A stretch of DNA of 8,800 nt from an uncultured Planctomycetaceae bacterium (GTDB lineage: Bacteria; Planctomycetota; Planctomycetia; Pirellulales; Thermoguttaceae). Positions 6,147-8,800 of this stretch are shown in pieces. A model generated the notes under the pieces. It was not told the DNA's origin. It saw only the letters and a list, made by a program, of their open reading frames with translations, and made no database searches. The DNA lies in the NCBI GenBank assembly GCA_947307005.1, contig CAMZHY010000123.1, positions 1 through 8,800 on the forward strand, in the 5' to 3' direction. How positions within the stretch are numbered: the stretch's first letter is position 1; every line of letters starts with the position of its first letter. Both the position numbers and the translations under genes were made by a program.

Positions 6147-6605
6147 TCATGAAAAGCGCATCCTCAGGAAAAACGGAACGCGAATCAGCAAAAAGTAGAC
6201 GACGGCGAGCGCGAGCCAAATTTTAGCGTATTTCGACGCGGAAACCGGCGACCCGTCGTGATTCTTCCGAAGCTGCAACACGCGCAACGAATAAACGACG
6301 CCGATCAGCCCGCAGGGAACGCTGCAAAAAAAGAGCGCTAAGATATTCCAAACGAGATAAGAGGGCGCCGCGAAATTCTCCGCCAGCAGAGCGTCGACGC
6401 CGCGACGAAGCGCGCGCTCGATCGCGTCGTTCACCGGCTCGAGGAGTCGCGAGACGTATTCCGTCGCCGCTTCTAGCGGGCGCCAGTTGAGCGCGCCTTT
6501 CCAAGAAAAAGAGGAGCCGACGGCGGAATCGTAACGTCTTCCGCAAGAGGGGCAGAATCGCGCCCCAGTCTGTTCCGGCGTTCCGCATCGCGGACAGTAG
6601 TTCAT
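6147..6605 (-). CDS. Zinc-ribbon CD225/dispanin-like membrane protein (paralogue D)
   Basis: A 152-residue protein with one zinc ribbon (Cys4, 7, 18, 21), an amphipathic stretch (about 42-78) and a CD225-like region: first membrane segment 82-106 containing YLVWNILALFFCSVPCGLIG, a charged loop, and a second segment at 127-147. The W..L..FFC..P.G..G..YS pattern is the clearest CD225 match of the four paralogues. The ATG at 6605 puts the ribbon at the very N-terminus, as in its relatives, and has GAGG 5 bases upstream. An ATG at 6623 would add 6 residues (MKREEE) but lacks a good ribosome site. It is the first gene after a predicted promoter at 6703-6677 and a terminator, so it likely heads the transcript through the cluster. 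Confidence 0.85.
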   Translation of the reverse strand: MNYCPRCGTPEQTGARFCPSCGRRYDSAVGSSFSWKGALNWRPLEAATEYVSRLLEPVNDAIERALRRGVDALLAENFAAPSYLVWNILALFFCSVPCGLIGVVYSLRVLQLRKNHDGSPVSASKYAKIWLALAVVYFLLIRVPFFLRMRFS

Positions 6606-6676
6606 TTCTTCCTCGCGTTTCATTCGTCTCAAACCGCCGCCGACGCCAAACGCTCGCGCCGCCGCGATTCGTCTCG

Positions 6677-6703
6677 ATTATACCGCAAAATCGCCCTTTA
6701 CAA
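6677..6703 (-). promoter_or_regulatory. Predicted sigma70-type promoter of the zinc-ribbon/CD225 cluster
   Basis: On the minus strand TTGTAA (6703-6698) is followed by a perfect TATAAT (6682-6677) with a 15-base spacer; shifting the -35 one base to TTTGTA gives 16. It lies directly downstream of the intrinsic terminator of the DUF2752 gene and about 70 bases before the ATG of paralogue D, which fits a new transcription unit. Confidence 0.6.
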
Positions 6704-6725
6704 AAGAGAAACGCCGCGCCGTATC

Positions 6726-6754
6726 AAAAAAAACGCGCCGTCAGGGACAGGCGC
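6726..6754 (-). terminator. Intrinsic terminator overlapping the DUF2752 stop codon
   Basis: On the minus strand GCGCC (6754-6750) pairs with GGCGC (6739-6735), extended by an inner GTC/GAC pairing with a one-base bulge around a 3-base loop. The stem is followed, after one G, by eight T residues (6733-6726). The TGA stop of the DUF2752 gene (6743-6741) lies within the hairpin. This is the best rho-independent terminator in the window. Confidence 0.85.
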
Positions 6755-7163
6755 CCGTCGGAGGGCGCAGCCATTCGCAACATTCGAAGGGAAGATTGCG
6801 CGCGACGACAAAGACGAGAATCAGCGCGAGACAGACGTAAGCGATCGTTAACGAACTCTTTCGATAAGGGAAGCGGTCGCGCCAAAGGTCGTAAAAGAAA
6901 CAAATCGCGCCCAAGAGCAGAATCGGCGAAAGCGCGATAAAGAGCGGATTGTAGCGGAAGGCGCCGATCAGGTCGCCTCGTATGACGCGGCGAAGCGCGC
7001 GAGTCGAACCGCAACCGGGGCAGTAGAGTCCGAAAAGTTCGTGGAACGCGCAGGGGGGCGCGTTAATTTCCGTCGGCGAAAATCGCCAAAGAATTGCAGC
7101 GCCGCATCCCAAGACGCTTAAAAAAAGAAAAAGAACGAGCGCAAAACGAGTTTTTTTACCCAT
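6741..7163 (-). CDS. DUF2752 family membrane protein
   Basis: A 140-residue protein with three predicted membrane segments (about 8-26, 70-92 and 105-122). The DUF2752 signature is clear: C38AFHELFGLYCPGCGSTRALRRV, with the CPGCGSTRA core at about 49-57, followed by GDLIGAFRYNPLF. The two Cys of CPGC could bind metal or form a redox pair; no function is established for the family. A further Cys pair lies in PFECCEWL near the C-terminus. The ATG at 7163 is well supported by AAAGGAGC 8 bases upstream. It follows mdh by 59 bases and ends in an intrinsic terminator, so it may be the last gene of an mdh transcript. In other bacteria DUF2752 genes are often seen close to CD225-like genes (from memory), which fits the four such genes that follow. 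Confidence 0.9.
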   Translation of the reverse strand: MGKKTRFALVLFLFLSVLGCGAAILWRFSPTEINAPPCAFHELFGLYCPGCGSTRALRRVIRGDLIGAFRYNPLFIALSPILLLGAICFFYDLWRDRFPYRKSSLTIAYVCLALILVFVVARNLPFECCEWLRPPTGACP

Positions 7164-7222
7164 TTGCGCCCGCTCCTTTTCGTAACGATCCCGACGCGTT
7201 CAACGCGCCGTTATAGCCGCGC

Positions 7223-8179
7223 TCAGTTCTGCGCCTTAGCAAGAACTTCCTTCATATTGGCGACGTTCGTGCGAACCGCCTCGCAGCTCTTGGCGAAGAG
7301 CGCTTTTTCTTCGAGCGTCATGTCGAGCGAAACGATCTTCTTGACGCCGCCGTCGCCGAGGACGACCGGAACGCCGACGTAATAACCGCCGACGGAGTAT
7401 TCCTGATCGCAGTACGCGACGCACGCGAGGACGCGATTCTCGTCGTTGACGATCGCCTTGACCATCTTCATGGACGACGCGGCGGGCGCGTAGTAGGCGG
7501 AGCCGGTTCCGAGGAGATTGACGATTTCGCCGCCGCCGACGCGAGCGCGCTGCGTGATCTCGGCAAGACGTTCCTTAGAAATGAGCTGCGTGACGGGAAT
7601 GCCCGAAACAGACGCGCAACTGGCGAGCGGCACCATGGAGTCGCCGTGACCGCCAAGGAGCATCGCGTGAACGTCCTGGACGCTGACGCCGAGTTCCATC
7701 GCGATGAAGGCGCAGAAACGGGACGCGTCAAGAACGCCCGCCTGACCGATAACGCGCTCGTGCGGGAAACCGGTGACGTCGCACATGCGCTGAACCATCG
7801 TGTCGACAGGGTTGCTGACGACGATGACGACGGCGTTCGGGCTGGTCGCCTTGATCTGTTCGCCGACGGAGCCGACGATCTTGGCGTTCGTCGCGAGGAG
7901 GTCGTCGCGGCTCATGCCAGGCTTGCGAGGAATACCGGCGGTCACGACGATGACGTCGCTGTTGACCGTGTCGGCGTAGTCGGTCGTGCCATGAACGCTT
8001 CCGGAGAAACCGAGAACCGGCGCCGCTTCCGTAATGTCAAGAGCCTTGCCCTTCGGCATGTCCTTGGTGACCGGGATGTCGAGAAGATAGACGTCGCCCA
8101 AACCGGCCATCGCGCAATACTGAGCGCACGTGGCTCCTACGTTCCCAGCGCCGATGACGGTGATCTTCGCGCGTTTCAT
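7223..8179 (-). CDS. mdh: Malate dehydrogenase, LDH-like type
   Basis: A complete, 318-residue cytoplasmic enzyme that interconverts malate and oxaloacetate with NAD in the TCA cycle. The Rossmann motif GAGNVG is at 10-15, with Asp34 (LLDI) expected to bind the NAD ribose and favour NAD over NADP. The mobile substrate loop reads GIPRKPGMSRDDLL, with Arg85 and Arg91; the Arg in this loop is typical of malate rather than lactate dehydrogenase. Asn123 (VSNPVD), Asp151 and Arg154 (LDASR) and the catalytic His178 (GGHGDSMVP) are all present. The length is usual for the family. The ATG at 8179 is supported by GGAGG 7 bases upstream; a TTG at 8200 would add 7 unsupported residues. An AT-rich promoter region precedes it, and a DUF2752 gene follows after 59 bases. 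Confidence 0.97.
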   Translation of the reverse strand: MKRAKITVIGAGNVGATCAQYCAMAGLGDVYLLDIPVTKDMPKGKALDITEAAPVLGFSGSVHGTTDYADTVNSDVIVVTAGIPRKPGMSRDDLLATNAKIVGSVGEQIKATSPNAVVIVVSNPVDTMVQRMCDVTGFPHERVIGQAGVLDASRFCAFIAMELGVSVQDVHAMLLGGHGDSMVPLASCASVSGIPVTQLISKERLAEITQRARVGGGEIVNLLGTGSAYYAPAASSMKMVKAIVNDENRVLACVAYCDQEYSVGGYYVGVPVVLGDGGVKKIVSLDMTLEEKALFAKSCEAVRTNVANMKEVLAKAQN

Positions 8180-8205
8180 TATTTTGCCTCCGTTAGACAA
8201 TGGAA

Positions 8206-8238
8206 ATAATATAGTATTATCTTGTTACGACGTTTCAC
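8206..8238 (-). promoter_or_regulatory. mdh: AT-rich promoter region of mdh with an inverted repeat
   Basis: On the minus strand GTGAAA (8238-8233) and TACTAT (8216-8211) are separated by 16 bases; TATATT (8213-8208) is an alternative -10. The -10 area is a perfect inverted repeat, ataata and tattat with a 3-base centre (8206-8220), which could be an operator or simply reflect the AT-rich promoter. It is the most AT-rich short stretch near mdh. Confidence 0.5.
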
Positions 8239-8342
8239 GATCAAAAAGACGACCGCGAGCCGCCTTAATACGCAACGTTGACGTCATTTTAACCAAAACG
8301 TCTCTTTTCGCAAGAGCAAAAGCCAAAAAGCGAAACGCAAGA

Positions 8343-8800
8343 TTACGCGATCGGCTTTCCCTTGTCGTTATCCCATTTCGACGACGCGCGCCGCGCAAGT
8401 TCGACCGACTCGACAAACGCGTCAATCGCGCGGTCAATCTCGTCTTCCGTCGTATACCGGCTCAAACTAAAGCGGAAATTCCCTTGCAGCGCTCCTTCCG
8501 GAACCTTCATCGCGGAAAGGACATGCGACGGTTCAAGAGATCCCGACGTACACGCCGAACCGCTCGAAATGCAGACGCCCCGTTCCGACATGAGCATGAG
8601 AACCGCCTCCCCTTCCGCGCCGTAAATCGCGACGTTCAGCGTGTTTGGAGTTCGCGGCGAATTCTTGCCGTTGACGACAAGATAGGGAACTCTCGCTTCA
8701 AGCGCGCTCTGCAGCTTGTCGCGCAGTCGCGCCATCCTCTCGCCCGTCTCCGTAAGGTCGCCGATCTCCATCTCAAGCGCCTTCGCGAGCCCCATAATAT
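8343..8800 (-). CDS. nifS: Cysteine desulfurase, NifS/IscS family (C-terminal part, cut by window edge)
   Basis: The visible 151 codons are the C-terminal domain of a PLP-dependent cysteine desulfurase, which removes sulfur from cysteine for Fe-S cluster and other sulfur assembly. The reading frame runs off the end of the window, so the PLP-lysine region is not seen. The catalytic loop is SSGSACTSGSLEPSHVL, with the active Cys at about residue 82 of the visible part, typical of the group I (NifS/IscS) enzymes. Other landmarks are RTPNTLNVA (48-56) and the EGEAVLMLM segment (61-69). It ends in a short charged tail. The 142-base gap to mdh holds the mdh promoter and a weak 5-base stem (8302-8316) without a good T-tract, so no terminator is called. 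Whether the gene is nifS or iscS cannot be settled from this part. Confidence 0.93.
   Translation of the reverse strand, partial: IMGLAKALEMEIGDLTETGERMARLRDKLQSALEARVPYLVVNGKNSPRTPNTLNVAIYGAEGEAVLMLMSERGVCISSGSACTSGSLEPSHVLSAMKVPEGALQGNFRFSLSRYTTEDEIDRAIDAFVESVELARRASSKWDNDKGKPIA

Noticed and set aside
7095..7163. Possible lipobox (VLGC) in the DUF2752 protein
   Set aside because: Leu at the -2 position is a poor fit to the lipobox, and the first hydrophobic segment is better read as a membrane helix of this multi-pass family.
7195..7207. Palindrome cgcgtt-c-aacgcg between mdh and the DUF2752 gene
   Set aside because: The one-base centre cannot form a real RNA loop, there is no T-tract, and CG-rich palindromes are common in this sequence; no regulator is suggested.
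7646..8209. Long open frame (187 codons) on the plus strand opposite mdh
   Set aside because: It is antisense to a complete mdh gene with all catalytic residues, has no recognisable domain and reflects the GC-skewed codon pattern of the opposite strand.
8302..8316. Stem ctctt/aagag between nifS and mdh as a terminator
   Set aside because: Only five base pairs, A/T-rich, and no proper T-tract directly after it on the minus strand.

Overview
The window suggests a bacterium of the phylum Planctomycetes, possibly from a gut or similar host-associated community. This is inference. It rests on a degenerate DUF1559-type protein (a family strongly expanded in planctomycetes), the recurrent zinc-ribbon membrane proteins, and an Rpn/PD-(D/E)XK nuclease of a type I associate mainly with gut Firmicutes. 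All genes lie on the minus strand, so reading runs from high to low coordinates. Most starts are preceded by a purine-rich Shine-Dalgarno sequence about 5-9 bases before an ATG. No stretch over 300 bases lacks a gene, and no tRNA, rRNA, CRISPR array or insertion-sequence ends were seen.

Region 1 (8800-6725) is mostly housekeeping. It holds the C-terminal part of a NifS/IscS cysteine desulfurase (cut by the window edge), an AT-rich promoter region, a complete LDH-like malate dehydrogenase (mdh), and a small DUF2752 membrane protein. The DUF2752 gene ends in a clear intrinsic terminator whose stem contains the stop codon.

Region 2 (6703-2306) begins with a new promoter (TTGTAA / TATAAT) just past that terminator. 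It holds four paralogous membrane proteins, each with an N-terminal zinc ribbon (two ribbons in one) followed by a CD225/dispanin-like pair of membrane segments. A DUF362 protein with two [4Fe-4S] ferredoxin motifs sits inside the series. The last gene resembles Imm11/Imm43-type (DUF1629-like) immunity proteins. The short gaps suggest one or a few transcripts, but a hairpin at 4328-4372 may divide them.

Region 3 (2276-63) looks rearranged. A nuclease gene of the Rpn/PD-(D/E)XK 'transposase' family with its own strong promoter is followed, only 8 bases after its stop, by the orphan last 20 codons of another zinc-ribbon/CD225 paralogue. This piece is a diverged copy of the 3' end of the intact gene at 2983-3642. 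After it comes a degenerate DUF1559-like protein.

The part most likely to be undescribed is the zinc-ribbon/CD225 cluster with its variable downstream partners (an immunity-like protein after one copy, a DUF1559-like protein after the other). No function can be assigned from sequence alone.
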